Below, piece after piece: positions 1 through 6,412 of a stretch of DNA of 6,412 nt. The notes under the pieces are model-generated. The model was not told where the DNA came from. It saw nothing but the letters and a program-made list of their open reading frames with translations, and did not search any database. Source of the stretch: an uncultured Victivallaceae bacterium (lineage in GTDB: Bacteria; Verrucomicrobiota; Lentisphaeria; Victivallales; Victivallaceae); contig CAKUKT010000158.1 of the NCBI GenBank assembly GCA_934663655.1, positions 1-6,412 on the forward strand, given 5' to 3'. Position 1 is the first letter of the stretch. Each line of letters starts with the position of its first letter. The position numbers and the translations under genes were made by a program.

Positions 1-172
1 CGATAAGGCCGCGGAGATAGACCCGGGTGCCGACAGTACGGCGTTTCACCTCGTAGGCGGCGGCGCGCAGTTCCGCCATCTCCTCGGGGGTGTCGGCGGC
101 GAGCAGCGCGGCGAGTTCGGCGCGGCTGAGGAGTTCTCCATTCAGGGAACGTTGCAGCAGAGAGGCGATCAT
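1..172 (-). CDS. hydE: N-terminal fragment of a radical SAM protein, probably [FeFe]-hydrogenase maturase HydE
   Basis: Reading leftwards from the ATG at 172-170, an open frame of 57 codons runs off the window edge. The visible protein starts MIASLLQRSLNGELLSRAEL and ends GTRVYLRGLI. The sequence VxLRGLI, preceded by a helical stretch with NGE-LS-EL spacing, resembles the segment that HydE proteins carry just before the CxxxCxxC cluster-binding loop. That loop, which would prove the assignment, lies outside the window. HydE is a cytosolic radical S-adenosylmethionine enzyme that helps build the diiron ligand set of the [FeFe]-hydrogenase H-cluster. The start codon overlaps the stop of the upstream peptidase gene by 4 bases (ATGA), so the two are probably co-transcribed and translationally coupled. 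Other members of the BioB/HydE/PylB group remain possible. Confidence 0.62.
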   Translation of the reverse strand, partial: MIASLLQRSLNGELLSRAELAALLAADTPEEMAELRAAAYEVKRRTVGTRVYLRGLI

Positions 173-1932
173 TTTCCCAGCTCCCGGCGCAGTTCGGACA
201 CGGTGGTGTTGAAAAAGGCGAGTGCTTCGGCCACCGGCTCGGGACGGGTGAGGTCCACGCCCGCGTCGCGGAGAATGTCGATCACGTCCTTCGAGTCTCC
301 GGCGGAGAGGAAACCGAGATAGCGGTCGAGCATTCCCGGATTGCCGGAGAGAATGTTTCCGGCCAGCCGCAGCGCGGCGGACATGCCGGTGGCGTACTTG
401 TAGACGTAGAAGTTGTAGTAGAAGTGCGGAATTCTCGCCCATTCCAGTTCGATATCCCGGTCTGCGGCGATTTTCCCGCCGTGATAGATGTCATTGAGGC
501 GGTAATATTCCCGGCTGAGCAGATCGGCGGAAAGGGCTTCTCCGGAAGCGGCGAGTTCGTGGATCATGAGTTCAAATTCGGCGAACATCGTCTGCCGGAA
601 GATGGTGCCGCGGATCTCATCGGCGAGGTGGACGCGGAGTGCGGCGCGGAAATCAGGGTCGGAACTCTGTTTCAGCAGATGTTCGAAGAGCAGTATTTCG
701 TTGGTGGTGCTGGCGACTTCGGCGACGAAGATCCGGTAGTCGGCGTAGTGATACGGCTGGGCGGCGTTGCTGAAGGCGCTGTGCAGAGAGTGTCCGAGTT
801 CATGAGCGAGGGTGAAGACATCGTTGAGCGTCCGGTTGTAGTTGAGCAGGATGTATGGATAGCTGTCGTAACAGCCGCCGGAGTAGGCGCCGGAACGTTT
901 ACCCTTGCGTTCCGGCACGTCGATCCAGCGCTGGATGAATGCCGCACCGAGGCGTTCTGAATAGAGTTCTCCGAGCGGTTTAAGCGCTCCTTTGACCAGT
1001 TCGACCGCCTCGTCGAACTCATATTCGCGGCGGAAGTCCGGAATCAGGGGGGTATAGAGATCGTACATGTCGAGTTTTTCAATCCCGAGTACTTCGCGAC
1101 GGAGTTCGAGGTAGTCGGCGAAGCCGTCGAGGTTGGAACGCACTGCTTCGATCAGGCTGCGGTAGACCGTTTCCGGCACGTTGTCGGGTTCCAGCGCCTG
1201 TGCCAGCGCCGACGGATAGCGGCGTATTTTCGCTTCGACGACGTGGTGGCGCACCGTGGCGTCGAGCGTGGCGGCGAAGGTATTGCGCAAGCCGCGGTAA
1301 CCGGAGTAAAGTTTTTTGAAGGCGCGCCGGCGCGTATCGCGGTCGGAACTGTCCATGAAGTTCCGGTAGTTGCCATGGGTGAGCTGCTTGAGTTTTCCGT
1401 GCTCGTCGCGGATTTTCCCGAAATCGAGGTCGGCGTCATTGAGGATGGAAAAGGTTTTCTCCGGAGCGCCGAGCACATCCGAAAGCTGCCCGAAGAGTCG
1501 CTCCTCCGGTTCGGAAAGAATATGGTTCTTGGCGCGCAGCAGCTCCTCCAGGGAACGCCGGTAAAAATCGAGTTCCGGAGAAGTGAGAAAAGTCCGCATG
1601 GTTTCGTCGTCGATCGCCATGACTTCCGGCTCGAACCACGATTCGAGGGGAGAGAGGCGGGCCAGCAGTCCGGTCAATTCGTCCAGGCGTGAACGGTTGG
1701 TGTTGTCGGCGGTGTTTTCGTCCGAGAGCAGGTGGGCGTAACAGTAAAGTTTTTCCGCGAGCCGGCTGAATTCGTCGGCATCGGCAAACGCGGCGGCCAG
1801 CGCCGCCGGCGAGTCGGCGAGGTGACCGCGATGGGCGGCGAAGGTTTCCGCCGCGGCGGGCAGGCGGTCGAAGTCATGCCGCCAGGCGGCGGCATCACGA
1901 TACAGCGGAGTGAGATCCCAGGTGTTGTCCAT
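169..1932 (-). CDS. pepF: Oligoendopeptidase F, M3B-family zinc metallopeptidase
   Basis: A complete 587-residue protein, close to the roughly 600 usual for PepF. It begins MDNTWDLTPLYRD, the typical N-terminus of the family. The helical oligopeptidase F N-terminal domain covers about residues 110-190 and the M3 catalytic domain about 200-575. The zinc site is visible: HELGH at 377-381 with E378 as the catalytic base, and E405 in FVAEVAST as the likely third ligand, 28 residues after H377 as expected. The conserved C-terminal segment HFYYNFYVYKYATG lies at 503-516. There is no signal peptide, so it acts in the cytosol, cutting peptides of modest length. The start at 1932 fits the family N-terminus, although the ribosome binding site is weak (a GGA 13 bases upstream). 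All motif residues are intact. The following gene overlaps by 4 bases. Confidence 0.96.
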   Translation of the reverse strand: MDNTWDLTPLYRDAAAWRHDFDRLPAAAETFAAHRGHLADSPAALAAAFADADEFSRLAEKLYCYAHLLSDENTADNTNRSRLDELTGLLARLSPLESWFEPEVMAIDDETMRTFLTSPELDFYRRSLEELLRAKNHILSEPEERLFGQLSDVLGAPEKTFSILNDADLDFGKIRDEHGKLKQLTHGNYRNFMDSSDRDTRRRAFKKLYSGYRGLRNTFAATLDATVRHHVVEAKIRRYPSALAQALEPDNVPETVYRSLIEAVRSNLDGFADYLELRREVLGIEKLDMYDLYTPLIPDFRREYEFDEAVELVKGALKPLGELYSERLGAAFIQRWIDVPERKGKRSGAYSGGCYDSYPYILLNYNRTLNDVFTLAHELGHSLHSAFSNAAQPYHYADYRIFVAEVASTTNEILLFEHLLKQSSDPDFRAALRVHLADEIRGTIFRQTMFAEFELMIHELAASGEALSADLLSREYYRLNDIYHGGKIAADRDIELEWARIPHFYYNFYVYKYATGMSAALRLAGNILSGNPGMLDRYLGFLSAGDSKDVIDILRDAGVDLTRPEPVAEALAFFNTTVSELRRELGK

Positions 1933-1980
1933 AGTTATGAATTTTTCCGATTGAGGATTTCAGTTCATGGTTACAGTATT

Positions 1981-2009
1981 AATTTACTTGCGTTGCGGCG
2001 GCAAAGCAA
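1981..2009 (-). promoter_or_regulatory. Candidate sigma70-type promoter for the pepF-hydE unit
   Basis: On the minus strand TTGCTT (2009-2004) is followed after exactly 17 bases by TAAATT (1986-1981). Transcription would start near 1974, giving a leader of about 40 bases before the pepF ATG. The match is moderate (3 of 6 and 4 of 6 to consensus), and promoter consensus in this phylum is poorly known. Confidence 0.35.
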
Positions 2010-2031
2010 ATCTCCTCCGCTCCCGGAACGC

Positions 2032-2049
2032 TTTTTACCGTGTTTTTAC
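2032..2049 (+). repeat. Pair of TTTTTAC direct repeats, 11 bases apart
   Basis: TTTTTAC occurs at 2032-2038 and again at 2043-2049, a period of 11 bases, or about one turn of the helix. The pair lies just upstream of the rightward -35 candidate. It could be an A/T-rich UP-like element or a site for a tandem-binding regulator, but chance is not excluded for so short a motif. Confidence 0.3.
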
Positions 2050-2051
2050 AA

Positions 2052-2063
2052 TTCAAACTTGAA
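2052..2063. repeat. Small inverted repeat TTCAA-AC-TTGAA over the rightward -35
   Basis: Perfect 5-base arms (2052-2056 and 2059-2063) flank a 2-base centre. The right arm is the first five bases of the -35 candidate TTGAAA, so a dimeric protein bound here would block or modulate the promoter. The arms are short, so this is only a possible operator. Confidence 0.25.
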
Positions 2064-2087
2064 AACTGAGATCGGCAACGATAAATT
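2059..2087 (+). promoter_or_regulatory. Candidate sigma70-type promoter for the pseudopilin-hydrolase operon
   Basis: TTGAAA (2059-2064, 5 of 6 to consensus) and TAAATT (2082-2087, 4 of 6) are separated by exactly 17 bases. Initiation near 2094 would leave a leader of about 30 bases that contains the strong ribosome binding site of the first gene. This is the only good promoter match seen upstream of the three plus-strand genes, which fits a single transcript. Confidence 0.45.
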
Positions 2088-2111
2088 TCCCGTAAGCGGA
2101 GGTTGATACGC

Positions 2112-2116
2112 GGAGG
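2112..2116 (+). promoter_or_regulatory. Strong Shine-Dalgarno site of the pseudopilin gene
   Basis: GGAGG lies 8 bases before the ATG at 2125 and is extended by GGA. It fixes the start of the reading frame, which also gives the expected very short leader in front of the FTLIELL helix. Confidence 0.75.
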
Positions 2117-2124
2117 GACCGGGG

Positions 2125-2784
2125 ATGAAAAAATATTCATTTTTTACTCTTATTGAACTGCTGGTGGTGATCGCGATCATCGGCATTCTGGCCGGCTTGC
2201 TGATGCCGGCGCTGGCCAAGGCGCGGGATCGTGCCAAGGACACCAAATGCATCAATAATCTTCGCCAGCAGGGCATCGCGATCGCACTTTATGCTGACGA
2301 CAACCGTTCCCGGATGCCGTTCTGGTTTTCGAAGCTGGTTGACAGCAAATATATTGCTTCGGAAGCGCTGCTGCGTTGCGACCGGGATCTGCAGAAGGTG
2401 AGTCCCGAGGAGTGGATCATGCATCCGCTGGGACACTATTCCGACGCTTACGACCGCCCCGGCAACCCCTATTCCCCGAACGGCACGGTTGCTGAGGACG
2501 GCACGAGCGCCTGCGTCCGGGTTGAGCGCATCAGCTATTTCTACGAACTGACCAGCGCGCCCTGCGAATGGTGGACGCCGAATCCGCTGCTCAGCTGGAA
2601 TTATGTGAAGAGCAACCACATCCGGACCGGTAAATATCCGCTGGACCGTTATCCGATTTCCCGCTGTTTCTGGCATACCGGCAAGGAGAAGCCGAGTTCC
2701 GAGGACGGCGAGGTGTTCAATGTGGCGGTCAGCGGAAACATCTTCAAGAGCATGCTCGAGTGGGAAAGGGGCACGTGGCTGTGA
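2125..2784 (+). CDS. Pseudopilin-like protein with type IV prepilin N-terminal helix
   Basis: A 219-residue protein. It begins MKKYSF and continues into the class III signal and helix [18 protein letters not shown] (7-24), so processing would fall between F6 and F7 and place E11 at the conserved +5 position. The helix anchors it in the inner membrane, with the rest outside. After it come the family-like segments [13 protein letters not shown] and [21 protein letters not shown], with cysteines at 42 and 85. Near the C-terminus H184 is followed after nine residues by D194-G195, literally H-X9-DG. A later strand, [10 protein letters not shown] (198-207), looks like the usual DG-containing strand with Ser in place of Asp. 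The residue before the cleavage site is Phe instead of the usual Gly. It resembles the DUF1559-type pseudopilins abundant in Lentisphaerota and Planctomycetes. A role as a secretion-system minor pseudopilin or surface protein is inferred. Its stop overlaps the start of the hydrolase gene. Confidence 0.88.
   Translation: MKKYSFFTLIELLVVIAIIGILAGLLMPALAKARDRAKDTKCINNLRQQGIAIALYADDNRSRMPFWFSKLVDSKYIASEALLRCDRDLQKVSPEEWIMHPLGHYSDAYDRPGNPYSPNGTVAEDGTSACVRVERISYFYELTSAPCEWWTPNPLLSWNYVKSNHIRTGKYPLDRYPISRCFWHTGKEKPSSEDGEVFNVAVSGNIFKSMLEWERGTWL
2765..2771 (+). promoter_or_regulatory. Ribosome binding site that selects the GTG start at 2781
   Basis: The purine run AAAGGGG ends 9 bases before GTG 2781. 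It supports that codon over the in-frame GTGs at 2760 and 2775. The GTG at 2781 forms a GTGA overlap with the upstream stop and puts the signal peptide directly at the N-terminus. Confidence 0.55.
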
Positions 2785-5126
2785 TTCGTTTCCTGCTGTC
2801 GGCTGCAGCTGGATTGTCGGTGTTGTCGGCGGTGGCGGCTGCCGCCGGAGACATACGCTTTATGCGTGAGGATTTCTCCGGTATCCGGGAAGAGATGGAG
2901 GCCGCTCCGGACGGCTGGGCTTCAGCGCGTCTTGCCGACGGAGGGGAGACGATGTTTTTCTGCGAACCCGATCGCCGGAAATTCCGTCCGGAGCGCGGGC
3001 AGATCTGGAAGCGTTTTCTGCGGGTCGACGCCGAAGTGACGGCGGAAACGGAAACCCCGGTGGAAATCTGGTGGTTCGTCAAGGACAAGACCGGTCGTTA
3101 TTATCAGGATGTGCGCAGTGAAACTCTGCTGCCGGGCGAACGCCGGACTCTGACGATTCCCCTGGACGCCGGTTCCGGACGCTGGCGGGCTGTCGGTCAC
3201 CGGGCGGACTGGAGTGCGCTCGAAGCTGCGACGGTTTTCACCGTCGGCTGGAAGCTGCGGTCAGATGGCGCGGCGGAAGTCCGTTTTTCGCCGCCGCGTT
3301 TCGAAGGGGAGCGTCACAAACCGGAATTTCAGATAATCGGCTGGGATCCGCCGCGCCGGATGGAGTTGTATCGACGTACCGCGATGCGTTTCGAATTGTC
3401 GCGGGAATATTTCAATCCCTTCGATCCCGGAGAAATTTCCATCGACGCCGAGGTGAGTTGTCCGGATGGATCGAAGGTGCTGGTTCCCGCTTTTTTCAGC
3501 CGCGAACACCGGCGCCGGTTTGACTTCTCGGGTGAGATCGTCGAACCGGTCGGCCGCCCCTACTGGGAGGTCCGTTTCACGCCGACGCAGAACGGGCGGC
3601 ACCGGATCCGGTTGCTGGTCACAGATTCTTCGACGGGGGAGGCGCAGACGTTCTCAAGTTTTGAAACCGAGTTCGAGGTTGCCGCCGGCGAGAAGCCGCG
3701 CCGCGGGTTTGTACGGCGGGACGGCCGCGGCGAGAACTTCTTTTGCTTTGACAACGGAGAGGGTTTTTTCCCGATCGGGTTGAATATTCACACCAACATC
3801 GATCTTCGCAGCGAGACCGCCTTTGGCTATCCGCCGCTCGGTGACGGTGGAACGCGCGATTATGATGAATATTTCCGGCGCTGCGCCGAATACGGAATCA
3901 ACTGCGTCGAAATCTGGATGGCAGCCTGGACATTCGCAATCGAATGGAGCTGTGAACGTACCGATTATTACGGACTCGGACGCTATAATCTGGTCAACGC
4001 CTGGCGCCTCGATTATCTGATCGGGGAGGCGGAAAGACTCGGAATATATATCCATCTGGTGCTCGACAACCACGGCAAGATCAGTTCCACCAGCGATCCG
4101 GAGTGGAAGGACAGCCCCTATAATCTCAAGGGGGAGTTCGCCGCCGCCAACGGCGCCTGTCTGGAGTCGGCGGGAGAATTTTTCCGGAGTATCGGCGATG
4201 GCAATCCGGCGGCGGAATATTACCGGCGGCGCAATCGCTATATTGCCGCACGCTGGGGGGCGGAGACGGCGGTTTTCGCGTTTGAGCTCTGGAGCGAAAA
4301 TGATCTCACCGACGAATTTCAGGCCAACTACGATGCTTCGCATGTGACCCGGCATCTGGACTGGGCGTCGAAGGAGTTGCGTAAACTGGACAGCGGAAAA
4401 CATTTGATGACCACCCACGTCTGCAGCGATTTCAACAATAATCTGCGTCGCAAGCGCCTCTGGGAGCCGGAACTTTTTGAATATGTCGCCTCCGACGCCT
4501 ACTACGACACCAACAGCGCGACGCGATTCGTCGAACTCCTGCGCCGTCACCGGGCCGGGATGAATGAATTCAAACGTCCGACTCTGGTGACTGAATTCGG
4601 TGGTTCCTCCGGCGGCGGCGCGGTCGGAAGGATCGTCGCCGACATCCATTCCGGATTGTGGGGGTCCTACTTCCTCGGGCTGGCGGGGACGCCGTTTCTG
4701 TGGTGGCACGACTTCGCACTGGAACCGGAACGAGGCAGACATTATCGCGGATTCGCCGATTTCATCGCCGGCATCGATCGCGGTGACCCGGCGTGGAAGC
4801 TAAGTGAACCCGCGGTTCCCGCTCCGGATCAGAACACCCGTCTGGAGGCAATGGTGCTGACCCGCCCCGGCGAACGTCTCGGCTGGGTATTCCGGCACGA
4901 GCCGATGTATTCCTATCCGTTGACTGAAAAGGAGATGCCGGTGGTGGTTCATGCTGCCGGGGTGCCGTTGCCCGGCCTCGGAACCGGGGCGGTGGTCTTC
5001 TACGATCCGCTCTCCGGGAAGGTGGTGGAACGGCGGGAGATTTCCGCGGAGGAACGCGCCGCAGGCAGGTTGATGCTGCCGGATTTCCGGATTGATATCG
5101 CGTTCAAGCTGGAGGAGCACGAATGA
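2781..5126 (+). CDS. Secreted glycoside hydrolase with DUF5060-like domain and clan GH-A type barrel
   Basis: From GTG 2781 the protein has 781 residues. [18 protein letters not shown] and an alanine-rich end form a Sec signal peptide, probably cut near residue 22. About 24-175 is a beta-rich, carbohydrate-binding-like module. About 194-300 is a DUF5060-like sandwich ([33 protein letters not shown]). The barrel follows from about 315 to 660: FFPIGLNIH (329-337), CVEIWMAAW from 375, LVLDNHG (426-432), the acid/base region FELWSEND with E506, and the nucleophile region LVTEFGG with E605. About 686-781 is a C-terminal beta domain. The two glutamates are 99 residues apart, compatible with a retaining clan GH-A enzyme. 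The residue before E506 is Ser, where clan GH-A normally has Asn. The substrate cannot be told from sequence alone; a plant or host polysaccharide is plausible. It is translationally coupled on both sides, by GTGA and ATGA overlaps. Confidence 0.85.
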   Translation: MIRFLLSAAAGLSVLSAVAAAAGDIRFMREDFSGIREEMEAAPDGWASARLADGGETMFFCEPDRRKFRPERGQIWKRFLRVDAEVTAETETPVEIWWFVKDKTGRYYQDVRSETLLPGERRTLTIPLDAGSGRWRAVGHRADWSALEAATVFTVGWKLRSDGAAEVRFSPPRFEGERHKPEFQIIGWDPPRRMELYRRTAMRFELSREYFNPFDPGEISIDAEVSCPDGSKVLVPAFFSREHRRRFDFSGEIVEPVGRPYWEVRFTPTQNGRHRIRLLVTDSSTGEAQTFSSFETEFEVAAGEKPRRGFVRRDGRGENFFCFDNGEGFFPIGLNIHTNIDLRSETAFGYPPLGDGGTRDYDEYFRRCAEYGINCVEIWMAAWTFAIEWSCERTDYYGLGRYNLVNAWRLDYLIGEAERLGIYIHLVLDNHGKISSTSDPEWKDSPYNLKGEFAAANGACLESAGEFFRSIGDGNPAAEYYRRRNRYIAARWGAETAVFAFELWSENDLTDEFQANYDASHVTRHLDWASKELRKLDSGKHLMTTHVCSDFNNNLRRKRLWEPELFEYVASDAYYDTNSATRFVELLRRHRAGMNEFKRPTLVTEFGGSSGGGAVGRIVADIHSGLWGSYFLGLAGTPFLWWHDFALEPERGRHYRGFADFIAGIDRGDPAWKLSEPAVPAPDQNTRLEAMVLTRPGERLGWVFRHEPMYSYPLTEKEMPVVVHAAGVPLPGLGTGAVVFYDPLSGKVVERREISAEERAAGRLMLPDFRIDIAFKLEEHE
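5111..5115 (+). promoter_or_regulatory. Shine-Dalgarno site of the third operon gene, inside the hydrolase gene
   Basis: GGAGG sits 7 bases before the ATG at 5123, within the last codons of the hydrolase gene. It supports that start and shows that the third gene is a real frame, although no stop codon occurs before the window ends. Confidence 0.75.
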
Positions 5127-6412
5127 GGAGACTGATCTCAGGGGTGATTCTGGCGGGGACGATTCTGGCGGCGGCTTCCGGCGAGGAAGCCGGAGAGCTG
5201 AAATTCTCCACCCGGGCCGGCGCGGAATTTCTGTTCGACAAGCGCGACCTGCGGCGGCTGGATTTCTTTGAAGCCTCCGGTCCGGGAGCGGACGCCGTGG
5301 AGTGGCAGGTTGACGGAGTGAGCTTCGGGCAGGGGGCGAAGGCGTCGCTGCTGCGCCGGGAAGGGCAGGGGAAGGTCGAAGCGGTCGTTGGAGAGAAGCG
5401 GGTGGCGATCGGAACGGCGGAATTCAAGCGTTCGGTTCGCCCCGGTAATTTCCGCGCGGGGATCCGTTTTTTTGCTCCCGACGTGATTTACGACGATGAA
5501 GTTCGGGAGTTTTACCGGGAGTTTTACAGTCGGCTGCCCGTGCCCGGGGAATTTACGATTCTTCAGCAGCCGGATCGGGACAACCGGCTTTTTCCCGCAA
5601 CATCCGACCGGGTGGAACACCAGGTGGACGCGGCAGATCGTTTCGCTCCGGAACGGTACCTGAAGCAGCGGGTGGAATTGGCTGGTGCCGAACTCACCGA
5701 ACCCCTCGGCGTGACGTGGAGCGTCCGGCTCGGAGGTGTGGAAGTGCTGCGGGAACGCGTCCGGTTTATTCCGGCGGACCAATTGCCGGAACTGCGGATC
5801 GTTGACGGCGTATTCAGTGATAGTGAAGGGGCGCGGGTGATCCCGGTGATTCATCGTCGCCGGGTGGATGAACGGCGACGATTTGAGCTTGGCCGGATGG
5901 TTTCGGATCGGCTGCCCGGCGAACGTGTGCATTTGGTCATGGCCGATGATTTCGGACTCTTTGCCACGGAATTTCAACGGCTTCGCAAGGGTAGGGGAGA
6001 GCAGACCAAGTGGTACTCCTGGCGTCCGGCAGGCGTTGACATCGCCGGATTTGACTGGATGGAAGCGCTGCCGCGGGCGCTGGACGAACTGCGTACCACG
6101 AACGCCGCGGTGGTGACGATAATTCCGCCGCCGGTGCGCTGTCGGCCGGGAACGCGAAACGCGGAGGAATGGGCCAGGCTCGCTGATCTGCTGATTGCCG
6201 CCGCCGCCGAAAATCCGGCGATCCGTCAGGTGTCGATCGCCACCTCTTTCCCCGATCCGCTGCTGCCGGAGAGCGCCGGTTACGAGCGGATGCTGCGCCG
6301 CAACCGGCGGGACAACGGGGTGGGTTTTATCGAATTGCGGGCGGAAATACTCGCGATGTCCGACTGGATCCGCTGGTATCGGATGTCGCCGGTCGAACTG
6401 GCGGTCTTGCCC
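5123..6412 (+). CDS. Sec-exported protein of unknown function, possible degenerate SGNH-like domain, 3' end missing
   Basis: The frame stays open for 430 codons from ATG 5123 to the window edge, so the gene is truncated on the right. [20 protein letters not shown] is a Sec signal peptide. Residues 25-240 are beta-rich, with charged segments and a FYREFYSRLP patch, and I recognise no family there. The C-terminal half alternates strands and helices: VHLVMADDFGLFAT (around 270-282), NAAVVTIIPPP (327-337), a helix EEWARLADLLIAAAAENP, QVSIATSFPDP (369-379), then GVGFIEL (399-405). That order recalls SGNH/GDSL esterases, but no GDS nucleophile block or GxND block is present: ADDFG and IIPPP stand in their places. 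The Asp-His block, if any, would lie beyond the edge. It shares the operon with the hydrolase through an ATGA overlap, so an accessory role on the same glycan is inferred. The function is otherwise unknown. Confidence 0.8.
   Translation, partial: MRRLISGVILAGTILAAASGEEAGELKFSTRAGAEFLFDKRDLRRLDFFEASGPGADAVEWQVDGVSFGQGAKASLLRREGQGKVEAVVGEKRVAIGTAEFKRSVRPGNFRAGIRFFAPDVIYDDEVREFYREFYSRLPVPGEFTILQQPDRDNRLFPATSDRVEHQVDAADRFAPERYLKQRVELAGAELTEPLGVTWSVRLGGVEVLRERVRFIPADQLPELRIVDGVFSDSEGARVIPVIHRRRVDERRRFELGRMVSDRLPGERVHLVMADDFGLFATEFQRLRKGRGEQTKWYSWRPAGVDIAGFDWMEALPRALDELRTTNAAVVTIIPPPVRCRPGTRNAEEWARLADLLIAAAAENPAIRQVSIATSFPDPLLPESAGYERMLRRNRRDNGVGFIELRAEILAMSDWIRWYRMSPVELAVLP

Larger units (their letters stand above)
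1933..2124. other. Divergent intergenic region
   Basis: These 192 bases separate the leftward peptidase unit from the rightward export operon. They are clearly richer in A and T than the flanking genes and hold no supported small gene. The two promoter candidates do not overlap: their -35 boxes are about 50 bases apart and back to back. The direct and inverted repeats lie between them, at the rightward side. Confidence 0.8.

Noticed and set aside
1..172. Reading the left-edge fragment as biotin synthase (bioB)
   Set aside because: VYLRGLI and the NGE-LS-EL N-terminus resemble HydE more than BioB. The alternative is kept open only because the cluster-binding loop is outside the window.
424..960. 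A 178-codon plus-strand frame inside pepF
   Set aside because: It lies opposite the conserved M3 catalytic region, including the HELGH site, and has no supporting start signals.
1933..2124. A riboswitch or small RNA in the divergent intergenic region
   Set aside because: The leaders implied by the promoter candidates are only about 30-40 bases, and I saw no stable stem with a terminator-like T run.
2137..2676. A 179-codon minus-strand frame opposite the pseudopilin gene
   Set aside because: The plus-strand protein has an unmistakable prepilin helix, so the antisense frame is a shadow.
2760..2780. Upstream GTG start for the hydrolase, adding seven residues
   Set aside because: It would put MGKGHVA before the signal peptide and deepen the overlap to 25 bases. 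GTG 2781 has a better-spaced purine-rich site and the typical 4-base overlap.
3654..4742. A 362-codon open frame on the minus strand opposite the hydrolase barrel
   Set aside because: It is antisense to a gene with clear domains, catalytic motifs and coupling signals. Its translation shows no recognisable family, and long antisense frames are common in GC-rich coding DNA.
5138..5977. A 279-codon open frame on the minus strand near the right edge
   Set aside because: The plus strand here has a 430-codon frame with a Shine-Dalgarno site, an ATGA overlap and a signal peptide. The antisense frame has none of these.
5939..6412. Calling the third operon gene a GDSL esterase outright
   Set aside because: No GDS, GxND or DxxH block is visible, so only a fold-level resemblance is reported.

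Overview
The window looks like chromosomal DNA of an anaerobic, moderately GC-rich bacterium of the PVC group, most likely Lentisphaerota (Victivallis-like). This is an inference. It rests on a short pseudopilin-type protein ([18 protein letters not shown] class) placed directly in front of secreted glycan-active proteins, a layout I associate with that phylum, and on the start of a probable [FeFe]-hydrogenase maturase gene, which points to anaerobic hydrogen metabolism. No tRNA, rRNA, mobile element or CRISPR array was seen.

Layout. The left third is read on the minus strand: a complete oligoendopeptidase F gene (1932 down to 169), whose stop codon overlaps the start of a radical SAM gene, probably hydE, that runs off the left edge (172 down to 1). 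A 192-base divergent intergenic region (1933-2124) carries a candidate sigma70-type promoter facing each way. Each has a 17-base spacer and the same -10 hexamer, TAAATT. A small inverted repeat and a pair of direct repeats sit at the rightward promoter.

The right two thirds is a tight plus-strand operon of three genes joined by 4-base stop/start overlaps. The first encodes a pseudopilin-like protein (2125-2784). The second encodes a secreted multidomain glycoside hydrolase with a DUF5060-like domain and a clan GH-A type barrel (2781-5126, GTG start). The third is a long Sec-exported protein, open at the right edge (5123-6412), that I do not recognise. Its C-terminal half has the rhythm of an SGNH/GDSL fold but lacks the usual catalytic motifs.

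How the genes may work together (inference): the right operon encodes a co-translated export cassette, with a pseudopilin-like membrane protein next to two signal-peptide proteins that probably act on an extracellular or periplasmic polysaccharide. The left pair is housekeeping: peptide turnover, plus hydrogenase active-site assembly. The most interesting points are the pseudopilin/hydrolase translational coupling, the atypical processing site and C-terminal motif of the pseudopilin, the Ser-Glu in place of Asn-Glu at the hydrolase acid/base position, and the unidentified third protein.
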